Source: Bacteroidales bacterium
GTDB taxonomy: Bacteria > Bacteroidota > Bacteroidia > Bacteroidales > F082
Assembly (NCBI GenBank): GCA_023229135.1
Contig: JALNZT010000001.1
Coordinates: forward strand, 124,001-188,000
DNA: 64,000 nt
Direction of reading: 5' to 3'
Every line of letters begins with the position of its first letter. Positions within the stretch are counted from its first letter, which is position 1. Position numbers and translations under genes: made by a program. The notes beneath the pieces were generated by a model. That model was not told the origin of the DNA and made no database searches. It worked only from the letters and a program-made list of their open reading frames with translations. Shown in pieces: positions 1-8,860 of the stretch.

Positions 1-1
1 G

Positions 2-3000
2 GAATGTACTTTACCTCGAATTATCGGCATCGAAGGTATTTGGGGATCTGGAAAATCCAACGTGGTTAAAATGTTGGAACGTGAATTATCAGACGACTAT
101 TACTTTTTTGAGTATGACGCATGGGGACATCAAGAGGACTTGCAACGCCGCTCTATATTGGAATTGCTTACAAGCAAACTTATTGATGATGGTATCCTAT
201 CTGGAAATGCAACAATAAAAGTCAAAGGTGGAGGTACGAAAACCGTATCATGGTCTGAAAAGCTGAAATATTTATTAGCCCGTAAAACGGAGACCGTAAC
301 CGAAAAATATCCCCTTATCAGTAATGGTATGGTTGCGGCATTTTTGGTTGCAGTTTTAACTCCGATATTTACATTTATTGCGTATGCAGTAAAACCTACA
401 CCCACAACATGGTGGTTTTCTTTATTGTCTATTATCATAGCTGCACTGCCAGTTCTTATTGCATTGTGCGTTTGGAAATGGGCATATAGCAAAGATCATA
501 AATATGGATGGAGTTATATGTTAGCTATTTATCAAGATAAAGTCGAAAAGGACGTTTGCTATGAGACTTTGAGCGAAGACGAACCAACGGTTTACGAGTT
601 CAAAACATGGATGCAAGACATTTCTGATTTTATCAAGGAAAAAGGACAACGTAAATTAGTCCTTGTTTTTGACAACATGGATCGTCTCCCCGCTGAAAAA
701 GTAAAAGAATTATGGTCTTCTATCCATACGTTCTTCGCCGATAGCGGTTTTGAAAATGTTTGGGCTGTTATTCCTTTCGATGAAACACATTTAGCTTGTG
801 CATTCGGAGATGAGACCGACGAACAAACGAAACAACTGACCAAGTATTTTATCAATAAAACTTTCCCTATTGTTTATCGTGTTGCTCCTCCTGTTATTAC
901 CGACTATCGAAGTATATTCAACAAACTGTTTGTTGAAGCATTTGGAGAAACAGAAAATGAAGCGAAAGAAACTATAAATCGGATATTCAGATTGGTAAAT
1001 CCTAATGCCAATGTTAGGGAAATTATATCATATATCAATGAGATGGTCGCTCTTAAACAAGAGTGGTGTAACGAAATTTTGATGATAAACATAGCATTGT
1101 TCTGTTTGAAGAAGACGGATATTCTGGCAAATCCAGTAGAACAAATATTGTCCGGCGACTATCTGAATGGCATTCAAACAATAATTAACAATGATCTGCA
1201 AACACAACGCGAAATTGCAGCTTTGGTATATGGTGTCGATGTTGAAGATGCTCGACAAATTCCATTGAAAAAATATATTGAAGGCTGCATCAACGGAGAA
1301 GAAGACCACGACATAAATCAATATGCAGAGACTAATAAACAATTTGACACTGTATTAGAAGAAGTTATACAATGTATGGACAATGCGCTTATCGATAAGA
1401 TTATACATTGTTTGCATAAATTAACTCGAAAGAGCGATGTTATTCTGCGTGTATGGCAAAGAATAGCACAATTGAAATTAAAAGAATCCATAGAGAAGCA
1501 GGTGTTCCCTGTCGAATACCAAGAACTGCTGTTGCATTTAGACACGGAAAGCCAAAACCATGTGATTGCTCAATTATATAAGAAGATAGTTCGGTTCAAT
1601 GACTTCAATGGCGGCGACTATTTCAAAACGTTAGATGCAATAGACAGGTTTATTGCGCAAAATAAGTTGGCGTGCGATTTTACGTCATTGATTGAAGCAA
1701 AAACAGTCAAGCCAAATACATTTATCGATTATATTCAAGCTGCAAATGCAACAGATGCTGCCTATCGGGATAACGCGACAACTAAAGCATATAAATATTA
1801 TCAAGTAGCAACAAATTCGGAGGCGCTCGATAATTATTTGGCAAACTTACTACCCGATAATTTCGACCATGCAGATATTGTAAAAACGTTAAAAGATAAT
1901 TCTACCTATACGTTTCCAACGCTTTTGCAAGCGATCACGAATTGCATTGATGAACAGAATGTAAATAAAGATAATATAGGGGCTATATTTACAACCTATC
2001 GTTTATTGGCATCTGACGAAGAAAGACCTTTACCTGTAACGTTAGATTCAACCTACATAAATCAGTTGCATTCTGAATTAGAAACTGATGGCCGAAACAT
2101 TAAAGAGTCTGGATATTACGATTTAGTCGCCATGCAATTGGCACATGGTCATTCCGTTTCCTTAATAGAGGGTGGAGATATAAAATATGTTGCAGAACTC
2201 ATGGACTATTATGTGGATCATGGAGACTTATTAGTAAATAGTGTGGGATGGAATATACCGCTATTAAATGAAACACTACAATACATGGTAAATCATAAAC
2301 TTGGCTATAAATTATTGCTCTCAGACATATTGCCCCAATTTGAAGATATTAAGAACAGAATAGGTGTAACGGATGAGGTATTTATCGAGCATTTAGCAGA
2401 GTGGAATACCGATTTGGATAAGTATATCACTAAGAACAATATTAAAGATGTAATTCCTGACGCATCTTTTTACGATTTGACCACTAAAATAAGCAATGTC
2501 CTGACCGATCATATCAATAAAATAGCGTTCGAAGCGTTGTCTGAAATAAGTGTTGATACATTATACGCCCAAAGAACAGCACATACATCATATTATTGGT
2601 TTGTCGCAATAAAACATTTACTGGCTAAAATCAAATCCTTGCCAGATAACTTGACTGAATTTGGCAAAAAGATTCTGATGGATATTGCTTCTGGAACTCA
2701 AAGTTTGAATCCTTTCCCTAATTGTTTCAAGAATATAGTTGAAAGATTGGATAAACGAAAAATTAAATCGACAGTTACCGATATAAGAAATGATTTCTGC
2801 ATCGGTAAAAAGACTATCAATGCAATAAAGTTTCAATTTTTCGAAACATGGCTTAGATCGCATGGTAATTTGAAAAGTCAAGCTGGAGACGTTATTGATA
2901 AAATAGTGAAACCTGTAATTTCCGATGGGGCATGCCGTTCATTGATTCTGCAAAACAAAGATTTTTATATGGATTTAATAAATACAGCAGGGGATGATGC

Positions 3001-3109
3001 TTATGAATTGAAAAAGAGTCTCCGAAACCTCATACAAAAAGATTCAGATCCGCAATTGGTTAAATTTGTCAATTCGATAGATTCAGTACCTGAGGTTGAA
3101 ACCGCGTAA
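2..3109 (+). CDS. KAP-family membrane P-loop NTPase, 5' end outside window
   Basis: The reading frame is open from the first bases, so the start lies left of the window. The Walker A loop (GIWGSGKS) is coded at 35-58, before the first in-window start-like codon, which rules out a start at 62. Two hydrophobic segments follow at about 310-500, and a Walker B-like stretch (VLVFDNMDR) at about 655-685. P-loop, inserted membrane pair, then Walker B is the KAP NTPase layout. The remaining roughly 750 residues are helical-looking and unrecognised. Some KAP proteins act in phage exclusion (PifA, QatA); a defence role here is inference. The gene is AT-rich, unlike the GC-rich mob/tra genes beside it, so it looks like cargo acquired by the ICE. 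It converges on mobC. Confidence 0.8.
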   Translation, partial: ECTLPRIIGIEGIWGSGKSNVVKMLERELSDDYYFFEYDAWGHQEDLQRRSILELLTSKLIDDGILSGNATIKVKGGGTKTVSWSEKLKYLLARKTETVTEKYPLISNGMVAAFLVAVLTPIFTFIAYAVKPTPTTWWFSLLSIIIAALPVLIALCVWKWAYSKDHKYGWSYMLAIYQDKVEKDVCYETLSEDEPTVYEFKTWMQDISDFIKEKGQRKLVLVFDNMDRLPAEKVKELWSSIHTFFADSGFENVWAVIPFDETHLACAFGDETDEQTKQLTKYFINKTFPIVYRVAPPVITDYRSIFNKLFVEAFGETENEAKETINRIFRLVNPNANVREIISYINEMVALKQEWCNEILMINIALFCLKKTDILANPVEQILSGDYLNGIQTIINNDLQTQREIAALVYGVDVEDARQIPLKKYIEGCINGEEDHDINQYAETNKQFDTVLEEVIQCMDNALIDKIIHCLHKLTRKSDVILRVWQRIAQLKLKESIEKQVFPVEYQELLLHLDTESQNHVIAQLYKKIVRFNDFNGGDYFKTLDAIDRFIAQNKLACDFTSLIEAKTVKPNTFIDYIQAANATDAAYRDNATTKAYKYYQVATNSEALDNYLANLLPDNFDHADIVKTLKDNSTYTFPTLLQAITNCIDEQNVNKDNIGAIFTTYRLLASDEERPLPVTLDSTYINQLHSELETDGRNIKESGYYDLVAMQLAHGHSVSLIEGGDIKYVAELMDYYVDHGDLLVNSVGWNIPLLNETLQYMVNHKLGYKLLLSDILPQFEDIKNRIGVTDEVFIEHLAEWNTDLDKYITKNNIKDVIPDASFYDLTTKISNVLTDHINKIAFEALSEISVDTLYAQRTAHTSYYWFVAIKHLLAKIKSLPDNLTEFGKKILMDIASGTQSLNPFPNCFKNIVERLDKRKIKSTVTDIRNDFCIGKKTINAIKFQFFETWLRSHGNLKSQAGDVIDKIVKPVISDGACRSLILQNKDFYMDLINTAGDDAYELKKSLRNLIQKDSDPQLVKFVNSIDSVPEVETA

Positions 3110-3114
3110 GTATT

Positions 3115-3247
3115 TGTCTAACAAGTCCGAATTTTACGATTTTACCCGTCAGAACTGAAGTGCCCCCCAAAAAAATTGTATCCAACTTTTGGGGGTCACT
3201 TCAAACTTCGATAGGGATAATTTTCAATTTTGGGGACTTGTTAGACA
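3115..3247. repeat. Nested inverted repeat between convergent genes
   Basis: The outer arms TGTCTAACAAGTCC (3115-3128) and GGACTTGTTAGACA (3234-3247) are perfect 14-bp inverted copies. A second stem lies inside them: 3156-3172 pairs with 3187-3203 with one mismatch, with arms beginning TGAAGTG followed by a C-run and A-run. The inner arms resemble IS3-family terminal repeats, from memory. The mobC stop codon lies inside the right outer arm. Either a bidirectional terminator for the convergent KAP and mobC genes, or a small non-autonomous element or IS remnant marking the cargo boundary. Confidence 0.65.
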
Positions 3248-5259
3248 GTCTCATTATCTGGTAGCAGTTTACACAGCACCGGATCGTTTTTGATACGCTC
3301 CAGTTCCTCCTGCACAATCTGCTTCACCTCTTCCTTGATGCGCCGGTAGTTCGCCTGCACCGTTTCCTTCATGCGGTCGTTGCCGTCCTCGTCCGTGAAG
3401 TTTGTAATGACGGGAATTTTCTTGTAGGCACTTTCTTCCCGTTTCACCTTTTCGGCATCCACCACAATCTCGCAATGAAAAATCTTCTGCTCGATACGCT
3501 CGTTGAAGTTGTCGGATACAGAACCGACAAACATTCCCTGCGTAAGCCCGGAAATCTTACTCGGTGGAATGAGCGCGTCCATCTGCGTGTTGATGGAGGT
3601 GGAAACATCCTGCCGGTTGATGGAGATGGACTGCCGTTTCTGCAACACCTTACCGAACCGCTCGGAGAGCGTCTTGGCTGTTTCCCCCACCACCTGACCG
3701 GAGAAAATATTGCCGACAGTGTTCATCACCACTTTCGCCTCTTTGTCCCCGTAGTCACGCACTAACTGGCTGAAATCCTGAAAGCCCAGACACACGGCAA
3801 CCTTGTTGCTTCGGGCGGTAGCTATAAGATTGTCCAACCCTTTGAAGTATATTGTGGGCAACTCGTCGATGATGACCGATGACTTCAGCATCCCCTTCTT
3901 GTTGATGAGCTTCACGATACGGGAATTATACAGACCGAGTGCCGCACCGTAGATATTCTGACGGTCGGGATTGTTACCCACGCAGAGGATTTTCGGCTCT
4001 TCGGGATTGTTGATGTCCAGCGTAAACTCGCTGTCTGACATCACCCAGTAGAGCTGCGGTGAAATCATCCTCGAAAGCGGGATTTTTGCCGACGCTATCT
4101 GACCCATGAGCTGCTCCGCAGCCCCTCCAAGCCACGCATCCATGAACGGCGAAAGGTAGTTCTCCAGCTCCGGATAAGAGGTCAGTATCGGAAATATATC
4201 CTCGTAACGGCGGTTCAGAAACTCGATAGCATGGGGAAACGTGCAAAACTTCCCGTTCTGATAGATTTTGAGATACCAGATAATACTGGCAAACAGAATG
4301 ATAGGTGACTCCACGAAGAAGTCGCCCTGCTTTTGCACCCACGTTTTATTGAGGTTGAGCATTATTGTGTAGGCACTCTCATAGGCATCCGTAATATCTT
4401 CCATAAAATCCGGGTGAATGGGATTGCACCGATGAGAGCGTCGCGGGTCGTCGAAGTTGATCACATAGAACTTCGGCTTTACCTTGTAGCCGTCCGGGTG
4501 GTTCAGCAAATGGTTGTAGGCAATAGTAGATAGGTCGGGATACTTGAAATCGTAGATGTATTGACTAAAGCCCTTTTCAATCTGTTGCTTGATAAAATTG
4601 TTTACCACGGCATAGGACTTGCCGCTGCCCGGCGTACCCAACACGATGGACGCACGGAAGGGATTAACTACATTGATCCAACCGTTGTTCCAGCGTTTCC
4701 TGTAATAGAAACGTGTCGGCAGATTGACCGAATACTCGCTTTCGATAAGCCTCGTTTCCTGCATGAAACTCTCGTTCTCGTTGTTGAAAACATCCTCCAT
4801 CAAATTGTGTTTCAACAGGCGGCTCATCCACAGACCACCCATCAACAGGCAGACATAGCCCGTTCCAATGGTAAGGACATACAGTCCCGTCACCGCTTCA
4901 AGCGGCAGCGGCAGGGGCAGCAACCACCAGTTCAGGAAAAACAGCACGAACCCGACGGCAAATGCTGTCCAGATTCTCCCCCAAGTGATTTTCTCACCCT
5001 TGACACCCTTCGTACCCAGACAGGACAAGGCAAGCAAAAGGACGGAAAACAGCTTCGTGTAGAGAATGGAATGGAACAGCCCCGCCGTGCGGTCGAAGTT
5101 CAGAAGGATTTTGTCCACCACGCCGATGTTCACGCCCCACAGCCGGATGGCTTCGTAGCAGAACCAGTACACGTTCATGACCACTAAAATGATACTCACG
5201 GCACGCAGAAAATCCATGATTTTCGCCAATGCCCTCAAATCGTCTTCTTGTTGTGACAT
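3241..5259 (-). CDS. mobC: Type IV coupling protein MobC (TraG/VirD4-like)
   Basis: 672 residues. It is the inner-membrane ATPase that brings the relaxase-DNA complex to the mating channel. The N-terminus carries a YWFCY motif, typical of Bacteroidetes coupling proteins, and several membrane segments within the first 150 residues. A Walker A loop (GTPGSGKS) follows near residue 210 and a Walker B-like SSVIIDELP near 430. It is the last gene of the mobA-mobB-mobC run on the minus strand, 30 bp after mobB, which is the order in CTnDOT-type elements. Some annotations call this family TraG; it differs from the VirB4-like TraG at 10818. Its stop codon lies in the inverted repeat shared with the KAP gene side. 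Confidence 0.93.
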   Translation of the reverse strand: MSQQEDDLRALAKIMDFLRAVSIILVVMNVYWFCYEAIRLWGVNIGVVDKILLNFDRTAGLFHSILYTKLFSVLLLALSCLGTKGVKGEKITWGRIWTAFAVGFVLFFLNWWLLPLPLPLEAVTGLYVLTIGTGYVCLLMGGLWMSRLLKHNLMEDVFNNENESFMQETRLIESEYSVNLPTRFYYRKRWNNGWINVVNPFRASIVLGTPGSGKSYAVVNNFIKQQIEKGFSQYIYDFKYPDLSTIAYNHLLNHPDGYKVKPKFYVINFDDPRRSHRCNPIHPDFMEDITDAYESAYTIMLNLNKTWVQKQGDFFVESPIILFASIIWYLKIYQNGKFCTFPHAIEFLNRRYEDIFPILTSYPELENYLSPFMDAWLGGAAEQLMGQIASAKIPLSRMISPQLYWVMSDSEFTLDINNPEEPKILCVGNNPDRQNIYGAALGLYNSRIVKLINKKGMLKSSVIIDELPTIYFKGLDNLIATARSNKVAVCLGFQDFSQLVRDYGDKEAKVVMNTVGNIFSGQVVGETAKTLSERFGKVLQKRQSISINRQDVSTSINTQMDALIPPSKISGLTQGMFVGSVSDNFNERIEQKIFHCEIVVDAEKVKREESAYKKIPVITNFTDEDGNDRMKETVQANYRRIKEEVKQIVQEELERIKNDPVLCKLLPDNETV

Positions 5260-5289
5260 ACATTGATTTTTTAATTGTTGATACTCTGA

Positions 5290-6537
5290 TTACATACCCA
5301 AGCCCTTGCGTTTTTTCTTCTTTTTGCGCTTCATCGCCCGGATGAAAGCCTCTTCCTCGGCATCTACCGCCGGACCTTCGGGAGTGAGCAAGCCCATACC
5401 GCCCGATATATCTTCACTGTCGTAGGCGGTCTGCCCGTGTGCCTTGTCCGCAGCATCCACAGGGATGGATAGCGGTATCGGCGGTTGTCCGGCGTATGGC
5501 AGGGTGAAGTGTTCCTGCAAGGCATTCGCCGAAAGCTCCTTACCCATGCGCGAACCGTTCAGCACGCATCCCGTGCGGTGGTCGATGAAGGTAGCCCCAT
5601 AGATGCGCCCTTCCTCTGTGTAGCGCAGTACGGTGTCGATGCCCTTCTCTTTGAGTTGGGATACAAATTTGTCCTTGTCATAAGTGCCTTGCAGCACGGA
5701 AAGGACGGTGCGTTTCGTCATGTCTGCCAGTTTCCTATCCTTGATTTCCGATTTGGAACGGACAAACTTCTTCTGTACGGCTTCATAGCCTGCGGACTTC
5801 CCGAAAAGCGAGGATTTGAACGGGTTGCCCACCTTGTTACCCTTGTCGTCCGTGACGGAATAGACCAGCCCGTGATACTCCCGTCCGCGCACGTTGCCCC
5901 TCGCTTCCTCCACCGTCATATTATATAAGGAAAGGAGCGCACGGTATTCGCCCATCGTCTGGAAACGGTACTGCCCATTCAGAGCCTTCACGGTGTTGCC
6001 TACCTGCTTCTTCACATCACCTGCCGATGCGGCCACCTTGCGCAACGGATTATCCAATCTCTGATTTTTACGTTCTGCCGGATGCAATCCGTACTTCTGT
6101 TCCAGTTCCCTGCGGATACGGTCGCTGCGGCGGTAGAGAAAATCCCGGTTGAGCCTTTTCCCGTTCTCGTCCACGTTGACCGTCACGATGTGCAGGTGGT
6201 GGCGGTCGATGTCCTCGTGCTTGAATACAAGATAAGGCTGGTTTCCGAAACCGAGTTTTTCCAGATACTCGCGGGCGATATTCTGCAACTCAATATCGGT
6301 CAGCACATCCTCCGGGTGCGGGTTGAGAGAGATATGCACCACCGGCTTCTCGATCTTCATCTGCGGTGGCAGGAAGGTGAGAAAACCCTCCATCGCCTTG
6401 CCTATGTCCACCGTTCCCGAACCGTCATTGTAGATGCGGTTGGTGGTGAGAAGCCGCCCCTGCGCCTCGTTAATCTTCTCCCCGTTGTAGGCAATCGCGC
6501 CGTACAACGAACTTCCTACACTGATTTTTGCGACCAT
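5290..6537 (-). CDS. mobB: Relaxase / mobilisation nuclease MobB
   Basis: 415 residues. It nicks oriT and carries the transferred strand. The metal-binding relaxase motif is visible as HEDIDRHHLHIV near residue 105 (HxDxxHxH pattern), with a conserved N-terminal block (SLYGAIAYNGEK) that may supply the catalytic tyrosine. The C-terminus is highly basic (KRKKKKKRK). It overlaps the end of mobA by 22 nt and precedes mobC by 30 bp, so the three are probably co-translated. Gene order and motif support the CTnDOT MobB assignment. The exact catalytic tyrosine is inferred. Confidence 0.92.
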   Translation of the reverse strand: MVAKISVGSSLYGAIAYNGEKINEAQGRLLTTNRIYNDGSGTVDIGKAMEGFLTFLPPQMKIEKPVVHISLNPHPEDVLTDIELQNIAREYLEKLGFGNQPYLVFKHEDIDRHHLHIVTVNVDENGKRLNRDFLYRRSDRIRRELEQKYGLHPAERKNQRLDNPLRKVAASAGDVKKQVGNTVKALNGQYRFQTMGEYRALLSLYNMTVEEARGNVRGREYHGLVYSVTDDKGNKVGNPFKSSLFGKSAGYEAVQKKFVRSKSEIKDRKLADMTKRTVLSVLQGTYDKDKFVSQLKEKGIDTVLRYTEEGRIYGATFIDHRTGCVLNGSRMGKELSANALQEHFTLPYAGQPPIPLSIPVDAADKAHGQTAYDSEDISGGMGLLTPEGPAVDAEEEAFIRAMKRKKKKKRKGLGM

Positions 6538-6944
6538 TTTGCCTCCATTTCCCTTGAAAGTTCCACAATCCGGCGGCTCAGTTTCACGAGTTCGACGGTG
6601 TGTTGCTCTAATTTGTAGAGCAACGCCATCGCCTTTTTCTCTGAAAAATGCAGCCTCAGTTCCTTCACGACTTGGTTGTAATTCGTACCCACGGCACGGA
6701 ATTGTGCATGAAAATCCGACAGTTTGGTGTAATAGTCCACCAACGTCTTGTCCACCTTCAGCACCTTGAACGGTTGCCCGAAGAAGTGCGCTTTGAGGAA
6801 AACAGACCGTGCATAGACACCCGATTTTCCGAACATGGCGAGGAAACGGTTGTGTTCCTCCTCGTTGAAACGGACGGTGTACCGGTACACCGCCGGATCA
6901 AGTTTGGGATTTCTCCCTGATTTGCTTTTCCTTTTCTCTTTCAT
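6516..6944 (-). CDS. mobA: Mobilisation accessory protein MobA
   Basis: 142 residues with a basic N-terminus (KEKRKSKSGR), then a ribbon-helix-helix-like segment (YRYTVRFNEEEHNRFLAMF) and a helical C-terminus. This is the layout of small oriT-binding accessory factors that work with a relaxase. It overlaps mobB by 22 nt and is the first gene of the mob operon, facing the long non-coding region that probably holds oriT. The assignment rests on this position and architecture. MobA here is the Bacteroides CTn name and is not the IncQ MobA relaxase. Confidence 0.85.
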   Translation of the reverse strand: MKEKRKSKSGRNPKLDPAVYRYTVRFNEEEHNRFLAMFGKSGVYARSVFLKAHFFGQPFKVLKVDKTLVDYYTKLSDFHAQFRAVGTNYNQVVKELRLHFSEKKAMALLYKLEQHTVELVKLSRRIVELSREMEAKWSQKSV

Positions 6945-7071
6945 ATTACTTTGGATTTAGCGGATTGACGGCATAAGCCGCCGCTTCGGATTACAGCACC
7001 GCAGTTCTGAAAGGCTTCCCGACTTCGGAGGGAAAGCCCGCCCCCTGCAAGGGCAAGTGCTTTTCGTGGCT

Positions 7072-7145
7072 GCTCAAAATATTTTGAGCGGCTGAAAAGA
7101 CATCTTGCTATGTTCAGGTGAACATAAAAATCCGTCAGGGGACGG
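7072..7145. other. Candidate origin of transfer: three consecutive hairpins
   Basis: Three perfect-armed palindromes lie in a row upstream of mobA: GCTCAAAATATTTTGAGC (7072-7089), ATGTTCA/TGAACAT around GG (7110-7125), and CCGTC/GACGG around AGGG (7132-7145). An intergenic region next to the relaxase operon is the usual place for oriT, and clustered inverted repeats are typical. I cannot identify the nick site. The segment CAAGGGCAAGTGC just left of the first palindrome is one possible location. This is inference from position and structure. Confidence 0.45.
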
Positions 7146-7653
7146 ATTGGGAAAATACCTTTCAGGACTCCGGGCCGCGCGTCATCGGCGAACCCTGCTG
7201 TCCGGGTGCAAAGTTACGCCCTTAAAGCGGTATCGGACAGATGCTTGACCCGGTCAATGACTGCCAACCGGCGCAACGTGCCGCCACTTGCCGGAGAAGT
7301 GATACAGGTTCCAAAATATACTTGTTTATTTGCAGCATGATTCAAGAAACGAACGATTTGAAGATATGATAAACGGAACATTCAAATACCCGGAAATCCG
7401 CTTCTTCGGATACTTGCCGAAACGGATACCCGAACCGTCGGAAACCCGGTTCTCCGACAATTCGGTGACGTATGGATTCAATGACTTCATGACGCAATGT
7501 CGTCAATCACCATTTGTCCGACGCACCGCTTCACCACAGAACCGGATACGCGACGACCCGCCTGCGTGTGTAGTCACGGAAGCGGATGGTGCGACAGCCA
7601 AATCCGTATGGAAACAGAAAAACAAATCATCAACAATTAAAATAAATGGAACT
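7146..7653. other. Non-coding leader of the tra operon
   Basis: About 500 bp without a convincing gene. It holds the mob promoter candidate, a small hairpin (GTCGGA/TCCGAC, 7437-7458) and a weak -7-like TTTATTTG at 7325-7332 facing traA. A 108-codon stretch from 7330 is open and in frame with traA but has no recognisable protein character. I treat it as leader, and traA as starting at 7654. Confidence 0.5.
7208..7217 (-). promoter_or_regulatory. Candidate -7 promoter box for mobABC
   Basis: Read on the minus strand this is GTAACTTTGC, which contains a perfect Bacteroides -7 box (TAnnTTTG). It faces mobA, leaving a leader of about 260 nt that contains the hairpins. I see no clear -33 TTTG at the expected distance, so confidence is modest. 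The same ten bases fit the published CTnDOT core consensus GTANNTTTGC, but nothing indicates recombination here. Confidence 0.4.
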
Positions 7654-8415
7654 ATGAGTAAGGAAATCTTCGTTGCATTCGCAACACAGAAAGGTGGCAT
7701 CGGCAAATCCACTGTCACGGCACTTGCCGCCAGCTACCTGCACAACGTGAAAGGCTACAATGTCGCCGTCGTGGACTGCGACGACCCGCAGCACAGCATC
7801 CACGGGCTGCGCGAACACGAAATGGGGCTTATCGACAGCAGCACCTACTTCAAGGCTCTCGCTTGCGACCATTTCCGCCGGATCAAAAAGAACGCCTACA
7901 CCATCGTCAAAAGCAATGCGGTGAACGCCCTCGACGATGCCGAGAGGATGATTGCCACTGAGGACGTGAAACCCGACGTGGTGTTCTTCGACATGCCCGG
8001 CACACTCCGAAGCAACGGCGTGATAAAGACGCTCTCGCAGATGGACTACATTTTCACTCCGCTGAGTGCCGACCGCTTTGTCGTGGAGAGTACCCTGAAA
8101 TTCGTCACGATGTTCCGCGACAGGCTGATGACTACCGGACAGGCGAAAACAAAGGGGCTGCATCTGTTCTGGACGATGGTGGACGGCAGGGAGAGGAACG
8201 ACTTGTACGGCATCTACGAGGAAGTGATAGCCGAAATGGGCTTTCCGGTACTTTCCACCCGCTTGCCCGACAGCAAGAAGTTCCGCCGTGACCTTTCGGA
8301 AGAGCGCAAGAGCGTTTTCCGCTCCACCATCTTCCCGATGGACACGGCACTGCTGAAAGGGAGTGGCATCCGGGAGTTTTCCGAAGAGATAAGCGACATC
8401 ATCAGACCGCAGTGA
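7654..8415 (+). CDS. traA: TraA, ParA/MinD-type ATPase
   Basis: 253 residues. It has a deviant Walker A (KGGIGKST) at about residue 13, a conserved VVDCDDPQ switch-type block and a Walker B-like VVFFDMPGT. The ParA family uses ATP-driven polymerisation or surface patterning. In CTns this first tra gene is assumed to support transfer or partition, and its exact role is not established. The ATG at 7654 gives the canonical N-terminus MSKEIFVAFATQKGG. The upstream in-frame extension lacks ParA features. It overlaps the GTG that precedes traB. Confidence 0.9.
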   Translation: MSKEIFVAFATQKGGIGKSTVTALAASYLHNVKGYNVAVVDCDDPQHSIHGLREHEMGLIDSSTYFKALACDHFRRIKKNAYTIVKSNAVNALDDAERMIATEDVKPDVVFFDMPGTLRSNGVIKTLSQMDYIFTPLSADRFVVESTLKFVTMFRDRLMTTGQAKTKGLHLFWTMVDGRERNDLYGIYEEVIAEMGFPVLSTRLPDSKKFRRDLSEERKSVFRSTIFPMDTALLKGSGIREFSEEISDIIRPQ

Positions 8416-8417
8416 GC

Positions 8418-8858
8418 ATGGGCAGCAGGAAAGTGAACACGGAAGGCATCGACGAGGAACTGCTGTTAGCCTCCATCGGGCGGCGCACACAGGACGGGAC
8501 ACTGCGCCCCGCACAGGAAGTACCCGCAGCTGCACCGACCGAAGAGGACACCGCCGCACCGGAACCATCTCCTGTGCAACCCGTAACACGGGAAAAAGCG
8601 CAGAGGGAAAGTGGACGCCGGAAAAGGCAGGACGAGGACTACAACGAGCTATTCCTGCGCCGCAACGAGATAAAGACCCGCCAATGTGTCTATATCAGCC
8701 GTGACGTCCACGGCAAGATCCTCAGAATCGTGAACGACATCGCCGGAGGGGAAATCTCAGTAGGCGGATATGTGGATACCGTGCTGCGCCAGCATCTGGA
8801 ACAGCACAAGGAGAGAATCAACGAACTGTACAAGAAACAACGTGAAGATCTGATTTGA
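8418..8858 (+). CDS. traB: TraB-position DUF3408-type protein
   Basis: 146 residues. The N-terminal half is low-complexity and rich in Ala, Pro and Glu. The C-terminal half (from about residue 70) has the DUF3408-like pattern, with a conserved core around YISRDVHGKILRIVNDI and GGYVDTVLRQHLEQH. The ATG at 8418 is preferred. A GTG at 8412 overlaps the traA stop and would add two residues. It shares its C-terminal fold with the next gene (compare YVRPEYHERIMRI and SAYIDHVLTHHF), so the two look like an old tandem duplication. The function in transfer is not known. Confidence 0.8.
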   Translation: MGSRKVNTEGIDEELLLASIGRRTQDGTLRPAQEVPAAAPTEEDTAAPEPSPVQPVTREKAQRESGRRKRQDEDYNELFLRRNEIKTRQCVYISRDVHGKILRIVNDIAGGEISVGGYVDTVLRQHLEQHKERINELYKKQREDLI

Positions 8859-8860
8859 AA

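Noticed and set aside
3475..5187. Plus-strand open frames across the mobC gene
   Set aside because: Antisense shadows of the well-supported coupling protein, with no protein motifs.
7208..7217. Perfect match to the CTnDOT core consensus inside the ICE
   Set aside because: It is within the element and better explained as a -7 promoter box facing mobA.
7630..8589. Long minus-strand frame over traA and traB
   Set aside because: Antisense to clear ParA motifs. High-GC codons create the open frame.
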